Translations under genes and position numbers: made by a program | Assembly: GCF_001879715.1 (NCBI RefSeq) | Contig: NZ_MNBW01000002.1 | Coordinates: forward strand, 62,001-126,000 | Source: Nioella nitratireducens | GTDB taxonomy: Bacteria; Pseudomonadota; Alphaproteobacteria; Rhodobacterales; Rhodobacteraceae | DNA: 64,000 nt | Direction of reading: 5' to 3' | The notes under the pieces: generated by a model | Databases searched by the model: none | What the model was told of the DNA's origin: nothing | What the model saw: only the letters and a program-made list of their open reading frames with translations | Part shown: positions 1-9,193 of the stretch, one piece after another | Layout of the letters: each line of letters begins with the position of its first letter | Position numbering within the stretch: position 1 is the first letter of the stretch

Positions 1-723
1 TGCCGCGTCGCCGCCACCCTTGAACACCACGCGCGAGAAGGCGGGCTGGTCGGGGTTGCGGTAGTTTTCATTCGCCGCGAAGACGATCACGTCATTCGGG
101 CGGAATTCTTCCACTGCGAAGGGACCAGTGCCGATCGGGCCGAAGTTGGCTTCGGTGCACTCGGGCGCGGCCGCGCCGAGGCAGTCCGCGAACTGGGCGG
201 CCTGGATGATCGGGCTCTCTGCGCCGACGAAGGCGGTGTAGGGGAAGGGTTTGGCTTCGGTGAAGTTCACACGCACGGTGCGATCATCCACAGCTTCCAC
301 GCTGTCCACGCCGTCGAAGTAGCTGGCCTGCGCGCAGCCGCCTTCGGGGTGGGTGCAGTATTGCCATGTGAACACGGCGTCATTGGCCGTCACCGGGGTG
401 CCGTCCGACCACATCAGGCCTTCGCGCAGGGTCCAGGTGATCGAGGTCAGATCCTCGGCCACGCCGCCGTTTTCCACGGTCGGGATATCTGCGGCCATAA
501 AGGGCACGAGGGCGCCGGTTTCGTCGAAACGAGCCATCGATTCCAGCACCAGCGAGGCGGCTTCCACCTCTTTGGTGCCGCCCGAAAGATAGGGGTTCAG
601 CGTCGAGGGCGCTTGCCAGTAGATGATGTTGAGCTGGCCGTCCGTGCCACGCTCGGCCATCGCGGTCGTCGGGGCGAAGGCGAATGCCGCCATGGCCCCG
701 AGCACGAGATGTCTAAATTTCAT
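1..723 (-). CDS. ABC transporter family-5 substrate-binding protein (3' end outside window)
   Basis: Periplasmic solute-binding component of a peptide/opine-type ABC importer (SBP_bac_5 family). The visible 241 codons start with ATG (complement of 721-723), preceded by AAGGAG about 11 nt upstream. Residues 1-23 form a signal peptide ending in AMA, and the mature protein begins ERGTDGQLNI. Family-typical stretches follow: a STLNPYLSGG segment, WTLREGLMWSDGTPVTANDA, and FGPIGTGPF near the cut. It lies 73 bases downstream of two matching ATPase genes on the same strand; permease genes are expected beyond the left edge. The ligand cannot be read from this part. Nearby peptidases suggest peptides or N-acylated amino acids (inference). 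Confidence 0.93.
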   Translation of the reverse strand, partial: MKFRHLVLGAMAAFAFAPTTAMAERGTDGQLNIIYWQAPSTLNPYLSGGTKEVEAASLVLESMARFDETGALVPFMAADIPTVENGGVAEDLTSITWTLREGLMWSDGTPVTANDAVFTWQYCTHPEGGCAQASYFDGVDSVEAVDDRTVRVNFTEAKPFPYTAFVGAESPIIQAAQFADCLGAAAPECTEANFGPIGTGPFAVEEFRPNDVIVFAANENYRNPDQPAFSRVVFKGGGDAA

Positions 724-796
724 TTCGTCTCTCTCTCCTTGTTGGTCGTAGCTCTTATTGACCTCGTTGGATGCCGCCGTTGTTCCGGCGATCGTC

Positions 797-1789
797 TTAT
801 GAATTATGCAGGTGGCACGCGACGAAGCGGCCGGGCTGAACCTCGCGGAAGGCGGGGTCTTCGTGATGACAGATGTCCATCACGCGCGGACAGCGGGTGC
901 AGAAGTTGCAGCCCTTGGGCGGGTTCGCCGGGCTTGGCACGTCGCCTTGCAGGATGGTGCGGTTGGCGGTGTCATGGGCAACCGGGTCGGGTTCCGGCAC
1001 CGCCGACAAAAGCGCCTCGGTGTAGGGGTGCAGCGGCGCGGTATAGAGCCCGTCGCGCGGCGCCAGTTCAACGATCTTGCCCAGATACATCACCGCCACG
1101 CGGTCGGCGATGTGGCGCACCATCGACAGGTCGTGGCTGATGAACAGGTAGGTCAGGCCAAATTCTTCCTGCAACTCTTCCAGCAGGTTCACCACCTGCG
1201 CCTGAATCGACACGTCGAGCGCTGCAATGGGTTCGTCGCAAACGATGAACTTGGGGTTCAGGGCCAAAGCGCGGGCAATGCCGATGCGCTGGCGCTGACC
1301 GCCCGAGAATTCGTGCGGATAGCGGTTGGCGAAGTCGCGGTTCAGGCCCACGGCGTCCATCAGGTCGTAGATGCGGTCCAGCCGTTCGGCCTTTTTGAGC
1401 TTGGTGTGCTCGACCAGCGGCTCGCCGATGATGTCGGCCACGGTCATGCGGGGGTTGAGGCTGGCCTGCGGGTCCTGGAACACCATCTGCATGACCGGCC
1501 GCATCTTGCGCAGCGCGCCCTGCCCCTGCGTGGAAATGTCGGTGCCATCAATGCTGATCGTGCCCTCGGTCGGATCGTAGAGCCGCAGCACCACCCGCCC
1601 GCAGGTCGATTTCCCGCAGCCCGATTCCCCGACAAGGCCAAGCGTCTCGCCCTCGTAGATGTCAAAGCTGACGTCGTCGACCGCCTTCACGTCGCCGGTA
1701 TGGCGGCGCAGCAGGCCGGTGCGAATCGGAAAATACATCTTGAGGCCGCGCACGGTGACCAAGGTCTTGCGGCTGGTGTCGTCAAACAT
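797..1789 (-). CDS. Oligopeptide/dipeptide ABC transporter ATP-binding protein (OppF/DppF type)
   Basis: ATPase subunit that energises peptide import together with the preceding ATPase gene. The 330-residue protein has Walker [10 protein letters not shown] at 54-62, ABC signature FSGGQ at 161-165 and Walker B FIVCDE at 181-186. Its oligopeptide-type C-terminal extension contains [13 protein letters not shown] and a [11 protein letters not shown] cysteine segment, typical of DppF/OppF. The chosen ATG (complement of 1787-1789) overlaps the end of the upstream ATPase gene by 8 bases, implying translational coupling. The frame stays open upstream, but that part is unlike the family. Substrate range is unknown. 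Confidence 0.94.
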   Translation of the reverse strand: MFDDTSRKTLVTVRGLKMYFPIRTGLLRRHTGDVKAVDDVSFDIYEGETLGLVGESGCGKSTCGRVVLRLYDPTEGTISIDGTDISTQGQGALRKMRPVMQMVFQDPQASLNPRMTVADIIGEPLVEHTKLKKAERLDRIYDLMDAVGLNRDFANRYPHEFSGGQRQRIGIARALALNPKFIVCDEPIAALDVSIQAQVVNLLEELQEEFGLTYLFISHDLSMVRHIADRVAVMYLGKIVELAPRDGLYTAPLHPYTEALLSAVPEPDPVAHDTANRTILQGDVPSPANPPKGCNFCTRCPRVMDICHHEDPAFREVQPGRFVACHLHNS

Positions 1790-2789
1790 CGCGCGCGCCT
1801 CCGGTATCGGGGTTCCAGAAACAGGCCACATCGTGGATCGGGCCGACGCTGTAGCGGGCCGGGTTTTCCCGCTGGCAGCGATCGAACGCCTTGTCACACC
1901 GCGCCCGGAACGGGCAGGCATTGGGCTGCGCGGTCAGCATCGGCGGCTGGCCTTCGATCACCCGCAACCGTTCGGCGCGGTCGCCGGTGACAGACGGCAC
2001 CGTTTCCAATAGCGCACGGGTATAGGGGTGTTTGGGGTTGGCGAACAATTCGCGAACCGGCGCGTGCTCGACGATCTGGCCACCATACATCACCAGCACC
2101 CGGTCGGCGATCCCGGCGATCACGCCAAGGTCGTGGGTGATCCAGATCACCGCCATCCCCAGCTTGTCGCGCAGGTCTTTCATCAATTCGAGGATCTGCG
2201 CCTGAATGGTCACGTCGAGCGCGGTGGTCGGCTCGTCCGCGATCAGCACCTTGGGGTCGCAGGCCAGCGCGATGGCGATCATCACCCGCTGTCGCATACC
2301 ACCGGAAAACTGGTGCGGGTAATCATCCAGCCGCCGCTCGGCGTCGGGGATGCCCACCAGTTCCAGCAATTCCTGCGCCCGCTTCCGCGCGGCCTTCTTG
2401 TTCAGGCCCATGTGCTTGCGCAGTGGCTCCATCACCTGAAAGCCGACATTGAACACGGGGTTCAGCGATGTCATCGGATCCTGAAAGACAAAGCCGATCC
2501 GCGCCCCGCGCACGGCGCGCAGTTGCTCGTCGGTTGCTGTCAGCAGGTCTTGCCCCTCGAACATCACCTGCCCCCCTTTCACCATAGCTGGCGGAGAGGG
2601 CAGAAGCCCGATAAGCGACATCATGGTCACCGATTTTCCTGACCCGCTTTCCCCAACAACGCCCAGAAGTTCGCCTGCCTTGAGGTGAAAACTCACGTTG
2701 TTGACCGCGTGGACTTCGCCGCGGCGGGTCTTGAAAACGGTTTTGAGGTCCTTGACATCAAGGACGGAGGGCTCTGCCCCATCAAGCAT
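1782..2789 (-). CDS. Oligopeptide/dipeptide ABC transporter ATP-binding protein (OppD/DppD type)
   Basis: First gene of the minus-strand transporter operon; the second ATPase of the pair. Counted from the ATG, the 335-residue protein has Walker A GESGSGKS at 46-53, signature FSGGM at 161-165, Walker B VLIADE at 181-186, and the C-terminal [13 protein letters not shown] element of OppD/DppD proteins. A GTG directly before the ATG (2792-2790) is an equally good start: AGGAG lies 6 nt from the GTG and 9 nt from the ATG. It diverges from the argE-like gene across about 220 bases, so both units probably share a control region. Confidence 0.94.
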   Translation of the reverse strand: MLDGAEPSVLDVKDLKTVFKTRRGEVHAVNNVSFHLKAGELLGVVGESGSGKSVTMMSLIGLLPSPPAMVKGGQVMFEGQDLLTATDEQLRAVRGARIGFVFQDPMTSLNPVFNVGFQVMEPLRKHMGLNKKAARKRAQELLELVGIPDAERRLDDYPHQFSGGMRQRVMIAIALACDPKVLIADEPTTALDVTIQAQILELMKDLRDKLGMAVIWITHDLGVIAGIADRVLVMYGGQIVEHAPVRELFANPKHPYTRALLETVPSVTGDRAERLRVIEGQPPMLTAQPNACPFRARCDKAFDRCQRENPARYSVGPIHDVACFWNPDTGGARDV

Positions 2790-2792
2790 CAC

Positions 2793-3008
2793 GCGACGCT
2801 CCTCACCGGTTGGGTATGCCCTTCCTCTCTCGGGAAGGTGCGTTGTTCAGTCACGGTATCAGGAAAATTGCCCCCCGCAAGCGGTTAACGAGTGACCATG
2901 CGTCGTTTTTTGACCGTTCGGGCAAAATCTGTGCAAATGTCGCCCTCAGGCTTGACGATGCGGCACGGGCTGCACAGGCTCGCCCTCGAACAGCGAAGGA
3001 CCCCCCGG
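2793..3008. promoter_or_regulatory. Divergent promoter region between peptide ABC operon and argE-like gene
   Basis: A 216-base non-coding stretch between the divergent ATPase gene and the argE-like gene. It is locally AT-richer (around 2860-2940) than its surroundings and must hold promoters in both directions. An open frame from a GTG at 2892 continues into the argE-like gene, but its translation resembles no deacetylase N-terminus, so it is treated as leader. No convincing -35/-10 pair or operator could be picked by eye. Confidence 0.5.
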
Positions 3009-4172
3009 ATGACCACCCCGATGACAGCGCGCGAGTTGCTGGAAAAACTCGTTTCCTATCCGACCGTTAGCCGTGACAGCAACCTTGATCTGGTGGATTG
3101 GGCAGAGGCCTATCTGACCGATCTCGGCGCCCGCTGTTTCCGCGATTACAATGAGGACGGAACCAAGGCGAGCCTCTATGCGCATATCGGCCCGGACATC
3201 GACGGAGGCGTCATTCTGTCGGGACACACCGACGTTGTGCCGGTCGATGGGCAGGACTGGAGCACCGACCCGTTCACCGTGGTGGAAAAGGACGGCAAGC
3301 TCTTTGGCCGTGGCTGCTGTGACATGAAGGGCTTTGACGCGCTGGCGCTGTGGATTGCCGCCAAGGCCGCGAAAGCCCCTTTGAAAAGACCTCTTCAGAT
3401 CTGCCTGAGCCGCGACGAGGAAATCGGCTGCACCGGCGCGCCACCGATGATCGAGGCGATGCAGGGCAAGCTGCCCAAGGCCGAACTGGCCATCATCGGA
3501 GAGCCCACCACCATGCAGGCGGTGACCGGCCACAAGGGCGGGCTTGGCTATGACACCCACATCAGGGGATTCGAAATCCATAGCTCGCTGATGGATCGCG
3601 GCGTGTCTGCCATCATGGAAGGCGCAAAGCTTATTGATTGGGCAAACAGGATGAACGCCGAGAACAAGGCGCGCGCCGCGACCGGCACCGACGCGCTGTT
3701 CGATCCGCCCTACACCACGCTGCATGTCGGCGTGATCGAGGGCGGCACCGCCCACAACATCACCGCCAAGGACTGCAAGTTCCTGCTGTCCTTCCGCTGC
3801 GTGCCGGGCGACGACCCCGAAGAGTGGGGACACCGATATGAAGAAGAGGTGCGCCGACTGGAAACCGAAATGCAGAAGATCCAGCCTTCGTGCTACATCG
3901 CGCTGGACAAGCGGTTCAACGTGCCGGGGCTGAAGCCCGAAGACGACGGCGCCGCCGAATCGCTGGTCCGCGGCCTGACCGGCGACAACGCCACCCATGT
4001 GGTCAGCTACGGCACCGAGGCAGGGCAGTTCCAGACCGGGGGATATTCCGCGGTCGTCTGTGGACCGGGCGACATCGCGCAGGCGCACCAGCCCGATGAG
4101 TTCATGACCGTGGCGCAATTCGAAGCCGGTCAACGCTTCATGGACCGATTGCTGGAGACCCTCTGCGAATGA
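3009..4172 (+). CDS. argE: ArgE-like acetylornithine deacetylase (M20 peptidase family)
   Basis: Zinc-dependent M20 hydrolase of 387 residues, the usual ArgE length. The family normally removes the acetyl group from N-acetylornithine. Metal and catalytic residues are present: H73 and D75 in SGHTDVVP, D105 in GRGCCDMKGF, and the general base in the acidic DEE at 136-138. The ATG at 3009 has AAGGA about 7 nt upstream. It sits at the head of a plus-strand run of amide hydrolases divergent from a peptide importer, so the true substrate may be another N-acyl amino acid rather than an arginine-pathway intermediate (inference). Its stop overlaps the next start in an ATGA. Confidence 0.85.
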   Translation: MTTPMTARELLEKLVSYPTVSRDSNLDLVDWAEAYLTDLGARCFRDYNEDGTKASLYAHIGPDIDGGVILSGHTDVVPVDGQDWSTDPFTVVEKDGKLFGRGCCDMKGFDALALWIAAKAAKAPLKRPLQICLSRDEEIGCTGAPPMIEAMQGKLPKAELAIIGEPTTMQAVTGHKGGLGYDTHIRGFEIHSSLMDRGVSAIMEGAKLIDWANRMNAENKARAATGTDALFDPPYTTLHVGVIEGGTAHNITAKDCKFLLSFRCVPGDDPEEWGHRYEEEVRRLETEMQKIQPSCYIALDKRFNVPGLKPEDDGAAESLVRGLTGDNATHVVSYGTEAGQFQTGGYSAVVCGPGDIAQAHQPDEFMTVAQFEAGQRFMDRLLETLCE

Positions 4173-5515
4173 CTGCCTTTCCCTTGGGCCTGCACCGGCC
4201 CGTGGAACATGCCGCCCCCCTGCCCGCCCACGCGGATGTGGTGGTGATCGGGGGCGGTGTCATCGGGGTGATGACGGCCTATTATATGGCCGTGGCCGGG
4301 CTGCGACCCGTCTTGCTGGAAAAGGGGCGCGTTGCTGCAGAACAAAGCAGCCGCAACTGGGGCTGGGTGCGTCAGCAAGGGCGCGACCCCGGCGAATTGC
4401 CGATCATGATGGAGGCCAACCGGCTGTGGGCACGGTTGGCGGCGGAGGTCGGCGAAGACCTTGGGCTGGTGCAATGCGGGCTGACCTACCTTGCCAAGAC
4501 CGAGGCCGAGATGACCGGGTTTCAGGGCTGGCTGGACGAGGTCGCGGGATCGGGCGTGGACAGCCGGTTGATGAGCGCGGGCGAGGTCAAGGCGATGCTG
4601 CCCGACGGTCAGACAGCGTGGGCCGGGGCGTTACACACGGCCAGCGACATGCGGGCCGAACCGTGGATCGCGGTGCCAGCGCTGGCGCGCGCCGCCGTGC
4701 GCAAGGGGGCGGTGATCGTCGAAAACTGTGCCGCCCGGACGCTGGATCTGCAAGGCGGCGCGGTCGCGGGCGTGATGACCGAACAAGGCCACATCAGCGC
4801 GTCACGGGTGGTGGTCGCGGGCGGGGCTTGGTCGTCCCTGTTCCTGCGGCGTCATGGGGTTTCGATTCCGCAACTCTCCGTCAAGGCCACGGTGGTTGCC
4901 ACCAAGGCGTTGCCCGAGATTCACGCCGGTGGCGCGGATGGCGACGGGTTGGCCTTTCGACGGCGCAAGGACGGGGGCTATTCGCTGGCCGCAGGCGGGT
5001 TTCACGAGTTTTATATCGGTCCCGACGCCTTTCGCGCCTTTGCCAGGTTCCTGCCACAGCTATGGCGTGACCCGTGGGGGCGGCGCTATTCCCCGCTTTC
5101 GCCCAAGCACTACCCCGACGCGTGGGGCACCGCGCGGCGCTGGTCGGAAACCGACGAGTCGCCCTTTGAGAAGATGCGCGTTCTGAACCCGGCCCCGAAC
5201 CGCCCGAAGGTGGCGGAGCTTCTGGCCCGGTTCGCACGGGAATACCCCGTTCTGGGCGCGGTGGAGGAAGGGCAAAGCTGGGCCGGAATGATCGACACCA
5301 TGCCCGACGATGTGCCCGTGGTGGACGAGATCGCGGCGATCCCCGGCCTTGCCGTCTGCACCGGCATGTGCGGCCACGGGTTCGGAATCGGGCCGGGCTT
5401 TGGCCGGGTGATGGCATCGCTGGTGGCGGGCGACGATCCGGGCCACGACCTGACCCGCTTTCGGCTGGGTCGCTTCACCGATGGCTCAAAACTTGTGCTC
5501 GGGCCGGAGATCTGA
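4169..5515 (+). CDS. FAD-dependent oxidoreductase, DAO/DadA-like family
   Basis: Flavoprotein of 448 residues that should oxidise an amine or amino acid with FAD. The dinucleotide-binding GGGVIG is at 28-33, followed by the acidic end of the Rossmann strand (LLEKG). The C-terminal FAD-domain segment GMCGHGFGIGPGFG is also present. An SRNWGWVRQQGRD segment after the first helix is typical of the GlpO/DadA-like branch. Translation is coupled to the deacetylase by an ATGA overlap at 4169-4172. Context suggests it acts on the amine released by the neighbouring deacylases (inference); the exact substrate is unknown. Confidence 0.85.
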   Translation: MTAFPLGLHRPVEHAAPLPAHADVVVIGGGVIGVMTAYYMAVAGLRPVLLEKGRVAAEQSSRNWGWVRQQGRDPGELPIMMEANRLWARLAAEVGEDLGLVQCGLTYLAKTEAEMTGFQGWLDEVAGSGVDSRLMSAGEVKAMLPDGQTAWAGALHTASDMRAEPWIAVPALARAAVRKGAVIVENCAARTLDLQGGAVAGVMTEQGHISASRVVVAGGAWSSLFLRRHGVSIPQLSVKATVVATKALPEIHAGGADGDGLAFRRRKDGGYSLAAGGFHEFYIGPDAFRAFARFLPQLWRDPWGRRYSPLSPKHYPDAWGTARRWSETDESPFEKMRVLNPAPNRPKVAELLARFAREYPVLGAVEEGQSWAGMIDTMPDDVPVVDEIAAIPGLAVCTGMCGHGFGIGPGFGRVMASLVAGDDPGHDLTRFRLGRFTDGSKLVLGPEI

Positions 5516-5636
5516 CGCCCAGGCCCGGCGCTTTGGCGGTCCGCCGTCGCGTCGGGCTTGCCGGAATTTGAACAATCGGTCAGGTTTTGAGCATTCCCAC
5601 CCGCGAACAGGCCCGAATTCAGGAAGGACGACCCCA

Positions 5637-6809
5637 ATGCCCGTGAAGAATCGCTTTGCCGAGCTTCTGCCCGAAATCACCGAATGGCGCCGTGACATCC
5701 ACGAGAATCCAGAGCTTCTGTACGATCTGCCGCGCACTTCGGCGATGGTCGAGGAAAAGCTGAGGGCCTTTGGCTGTGACGAGGTGGTGACCGGCATCGG
5801 ACGCTCGGGCGTGGTCGGCGTGATTCGCGGCAAGTCCTCTGCCTCTGGCCGCTGCGTGGGGCTGCGCGCCGATATGGACGCGCTGCCGATGGATGAAAAG
5901 ACGGGGCTGCCCTATGCCTCGAAAACCAATGGGAAAATGCACGCCTGCGGCCATGACGGCCATACCGCGATGCTGCTCGGCGCGGCGAAATACCTGGCCG
6001 AGACGCGCAATTTCGACGGCACCGTGGTGCTGATCTTCCAGCCCGCCGAAGAGGGCGGCGCGGGCGGCAAGGCCATGGTGGAAGACGGCATGATGGAACG
6101 CTTCGGCATTCAGGAGGTTTACGGCATGCACAACGAGCCGGGCCTGCCTTTGGGCGAGTTCGGCGTGGCCCCCGGCCCGATCATGGCCGCCGCCGATGAA
6201 ATCAAGGTCACCATTCGCGGCAAGGGCGGCCACGCGGCGCAGCCCCACAACGTGATCGACCCGGTTCCCGCCGCCTGCGCGACGGTTATGGCGCTGCAAA
6301 CCGTGGCCAGCCGCAACGTGGACCCGATCAAATCGGTGGTGGTCTCGATCTGCGTGATGCAGACGGAAAGCGCCGCGACCAACGTGATCGACGATTGCGT
6401 GCGGCTGGCCGGGACCATCCGCACACTGGACGAGGATGTGCGCGACATGGCCGAAGTGCGGATCATCGAGATCATCCAGTCGACCGCCGCCGCCTATGGC
6501 TGTACCGCCGAGATCGACTATGAGCGCGGCTATCCGGTGACGGTGAACCACGAGGCAAACGCCGAACTGGCGGCAGAGGTCGCCCGTGCGGTGGCCGGTG
6601 AGGGCCATGTGCATTACGGACGCCCGCCGCGCATGGGGGCCGAGGATTTCAGCTACATGCTGCGCGCCCGCCCCGGGGCCTTCATCAACGTGGGAAATGG
6701 CGACAGCCAGAAGGTCCACCACCCCGAATACAACTTCAACGACGAGGCGATTCCCTACGGGTGCAGCTTCTTCGCGGAACTTGTCGAACGTCGTATGCCC
6801 GCCGCCTGA
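5637..6809 (+). CDS. M20D family amidohydrolase, tandem copy 1
   Basis: Metal-dependent amidohydrolase of the hippurate hydrolase / IAA-amino-acid hydrolase group, 390 residues. It should cleave N-acyl amino acids. Visible ligands: C104 and H106 in MHACGHDGHT, E138-E139 in PAEEGG, H165 in GMHN, and a C-terminal HH at 361-362. The ATG at 5637 follows AGGAAGGA; the frame is open further upstream but unlike the family. It is the first of three adjacent paralogues, all beginning MPV(K/R)NR(F/I)AEL and ending ERRMPAA. A 121-base gap separates it from the flavoprotein gene. Confidence 0.9.
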   Translation: MPVKNRFAELLPEITEWRRDIHENPELLYDLPRTSAMVEEKLRAFGCDEVVTGIGRSGVVGVIRGKSSASGRCVGLRADMDALPMDEKTGLPYASKTNGKMHACGHDGHTAMLLGAAKYLAETRNFDGTVVLIFQPAEEGGAGGKAMVEDGMMERFGIQEVYGMHNEPGLPLGEFGVAPGPIMAAADEIKVTIRGKGGHAAQPHNVIDPVPAACATVMALQTVASRNVDPIKSVVVSICVMQTESAATNVIDDCVRLAGTIRTLDEDVRDMAEVRIIEIIQSTAAAYGCTAEIDYERGYPVTVNHEANAELAAEVARAVAGEGHVHYGRPPRMGAEDFSYMLRARPGAFINVGNGDSQKVHHPEYNFNDEAIPYGCSFFAELVERRMPAA

Positions 6810-6828
6810 GCACCGAAAGGAAACCGTC

Positions 6829-7995
6829 ATGCCCGTGCGCAACCGCATTGCCGAACTGCATCCCGACCTGACCGAATGGCGGCACCACCTGCATGCCCAT
6901 CCAGAACTGTTGTATAATGTGGAGGAAACCGCCGGGTTCGTGGTGGATCGGCTGAAGGAATTCGGAATTGCCGACATCACCACCGGCATCGGCAAGACCG
7001 GCGTGGTGGCGACCATCAAGGGCAGGTCCAGCGGCTCGGGCAAGGTGATCGGGCTGCGCGCCGACATGGATGCGCTGCCGATCACCGAGGCGACAGGGCT
7101 GCCCTATGCCTCGACCGTGCCGGGCAAGATGCACGCCTGCGGCCATGACGGGCACACCACGATGCTGCTTGGCGCGGCGAAATACCTGTCCGAGACGCGC
7201 AATTTCGACGGCACCGTGGTGCTGATCTTCCAACCCGCCGAAGAGGGCGGCGCGGGCGGCAAGGCGATGTGCGATGACGGGCTGATGGAGCGTTGGGGCA
7301 TTCAGGAGGTCTATGGCATGCACAACATGCCCGGCCTCGCCACGGGCCAGTTCGCCACCCGGCCCGGCCCGCTTCTGGCTTCGTCCGACGAGTTTGAAAT
7401 TCGCGTGACCGGCAAGGGCGGCCATGCCGCCGCGCCGCATGAAACGGTGGATACGACGCTGGTCGCCTCGCAAATGGTGGTCAGCCTGCATTCGATCGTG
7501 TCGCGCAACGTGGACCCGATCAAGCGGGTGGTGCTGACAGTGGGCACGTTCGAGACCGACAGTTCGCAAAGCAACATCATCGCACACACCGCGACGCTGA
7601 CCGGGACGGTGCGCACGCTCGACCCGGAGTATCGCCTGCGCGCGGAAGAGGCGGTGCGCCGCGTGGTCGAGGGCACGGCCGCCAGTTTCGGCGCCACGGC
7701 AGAGGTGATCTGGACACCCGGCTACCCAGTAACCATCAACACCCCCGACGAAACCGCCCACGCGCTGGACGCCGCCAAGGCCGTTTCCGCCCATGTGATC
7801 GAGAATGTCGATCCCATCATGCCGTCAGAAGATTTCGCCTACATGTTGGAACAGCGCCCCGGCGCCTATATGTTTGTAGGCAATGGCGACACGGCCATGT
7901 GCCACCATCCGTCCTATGAGTTTGACGACGACCTGATGCCCGCCGGCGTAAGCTGGTTTGCCGAGATCGTCGAACGCCGCATGCCTGCGGCCTGA
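6829..7995 (+). CDS. M20D family amidohydrolase, tandem copy 2
   Basis: Second tandem paralogue, 388 residues, 19 bases after copy 1 with GAAAGGAAA before its ATG. Ligands C104, H106, E138-E139, a GMHN histidine and a C-terminal HH at 359-360 are all kept. It differs most from copies 1 and 3 in the N-terminal part (HPDLTEWRHHLHAHPELLYN) and in the dimerisation-domain half. This suggests a different acyl or amino-acid preference (inference). The central metal-site block is nearly identical at the DNA level to copy 1 over more than 50 bases around 7190-7260, so conversion or recent duplication is likely. Confidence 0.9.
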   Translation: MPVRNRIAELHPDLTEWRHHLHAHPELLYNVEETAGFVVDRLKEFGIADITTGIGKTGVVATIKGRSSGSGKVIGLRADMDALPITEATGLPYASTVPGKMHACGHDGHTTMLLGAAKYLSETRNFDGTVVLIFQPAEEGGAGGKAMCDDGLMERWGIQEVYGMHNMPGLATGQFATRPGPLLASSDEFEIRVTGKGGHAAAPHETVDTTLVASQMVVSLHSIVSRNVDPIKRVVLTVGTFETDSSQSNIIAHTATLTGTVRTLDPEYRLRAEEAVRRVVEGTAASFGATAEVIWTPGYPVTINTPDETAHALDAAKAVSAHVIENVDPIMPSEDFAYMLEQRPGAYMFVGNGDTAMCHHPSYEFDDDLMPAGVSWFAEIVERRMPAA

Positions 7996-8025
7996 CCCCT
8001 ATTTGCGCGAACAGGAGAGACCCGA

Positions 8026-9189
8026 ATGCCCGTCAAGAACCGCTTTGCCGAACTGCTGCCCGAAATCACCGAATGGCGACGGGATCTGCACGAAAACCCC
8101 GAAATCCTGTTCGACACACACCGCACCTCGGCGCTGGTCGAGGAAAAGCTCAAGGCCTTTGGCTGCGACGAGGTGGTCACCGGTATCGGACGCACCGGTG
8201 TGGTCGGCGTCATCAAGGGCAAGAGCAACGGGTCGGGCAAGGTTCTGGGTCTGCGCGCCGATATGGACGCGCTGCCGATGAACGAGGAAACCGGGCTGGA
8301 CTATGCCTCGAAAACGCCGAACGCGATGCATGCCTGCGGCCATGACGGCCACACCGCGATGCTGCTTGGCGCCGCGAAATACCTGTCGGAAACGCGCAAT
8401 TTCGACGGCACCGTCGTGGTGATCTTCCAGCCCGCCGAAGAGGGCGGCGGCGGTGGCCGGGAGATGTGCGAAGACGGCATGATGGAGCGGTTCGGTATCC
8501 AGGAAGTCTACGGGATGCACAATTGGCCGGGCCTGCCGACGGGGCAGTTCGCGATCCGTCCGGGCGCGTTCTTTGCGGCAACGGACCAGTTCGAGATCTT
8601 CGTAAAGGGCCGGGGCGGCCACGCGGCGAAACCGCATGACACCATCGACCCGACCGTGACGGCAGCGCATCTGGTAACAATGTTGCAGACCATCGCCAGC
8701 CGCAACGCCGACCCCATCGACCAAGTGGTGGTCTCGGTCACGTCGATCGAAAGCAGTTCCAAGGCGTTCAACGTGATCCCGATGCAGGTGCATCTGAAGG
8801 GCACCGTGCGCACGATGTCACCCGAAATGCGCAACCTTGCCGAAACGCGGCTCAAGGCCGTGGCCGATCAGGTCTGCGCAGCCATGGGCGGCGAGGCCGA
8901 GGTGACGTATTATCGCGGCTATCCCTGCATGGTGAACAGCGACGCCCAGACCGAGTTCGCCGCCGATGTCGCCAAGGGCATTTCCGGCCAGTGCGAGGAT
9001 GCGCCGCTGGTCATGGGGGGCGAGGATTTCGCCTTCATGCTGGAGGAACGCCCCGGCGCCTATATTCTAGTCGGCAACGGCGACAGCGCCAATGTCCACA
9101 ACCCCGCCTATAACTTCAACGACGAGGCGATCCCTGCGGGGTGCAGTTGGTGGGCCGAAATCGTGGAACGGCGGATGCCGGCGGCCTGA
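8026..9189 (+). CDS. M20D family amidohydrolase, tandem copy 3
   Basis: Third tandem paralogue, 387 residues, with AGGAGA before the ATG. Its first 60 residues are almost those of copy 1. Ligands C104, H106, E138-E139 and the GMHN histidine are present. The C-terminal histidine pair is reduced to a single H358 followed by N (VHNPAYNF). Family members normally need only one histidine here, so the enzyme is probably active. Amide hydrolase function on N-acyl amino acids is inferred from the family; the reason for keeping three copies is not evident from sequence. Confidence 0.9.
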   Translation: MPVKNRFAELLPEITEWRRDLHENPEILFDTHRTSALVEEKLKAFGCDEVVTGIGRTGVVGVIKGKSNGSGKVLGLRADMDALPMNEETGLDYASKTPNAMHACGHDGHTAMLLGAAKYLSETRNFDGTVVVIFQPAEEGGGGGREMCEDGMMERFGIQEVYGMHNWPGLPTGQFAIRPGAFFAATDQFEIFVKGRGGHAAKPHDTIDPTVTAAHLVTMLQTIASRNADPIDQVVVSVTSIESSSKAFNVIPMQVHLKGTVRTMSPEMRNLAETRLKAVADQVCAAMGGEAEVTYYRGYPCMVNSDAQTEFAADVAKGISGQCEDAPLVMGGEDFAFMLEERPGAYILVGNGDSANVHNPAYNFNDEAIPAGCSWWAEIVERRMPAA

Positions 9190-9193
9190 GCCG

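Noticed and set aside
2892-3008. N-terminal extension of the ArgE-like protein from a GTG
   Set aside because: The 39 extra residues match no deacetylase and a good ribosome-binding site precedes the internal ATG at 3009.
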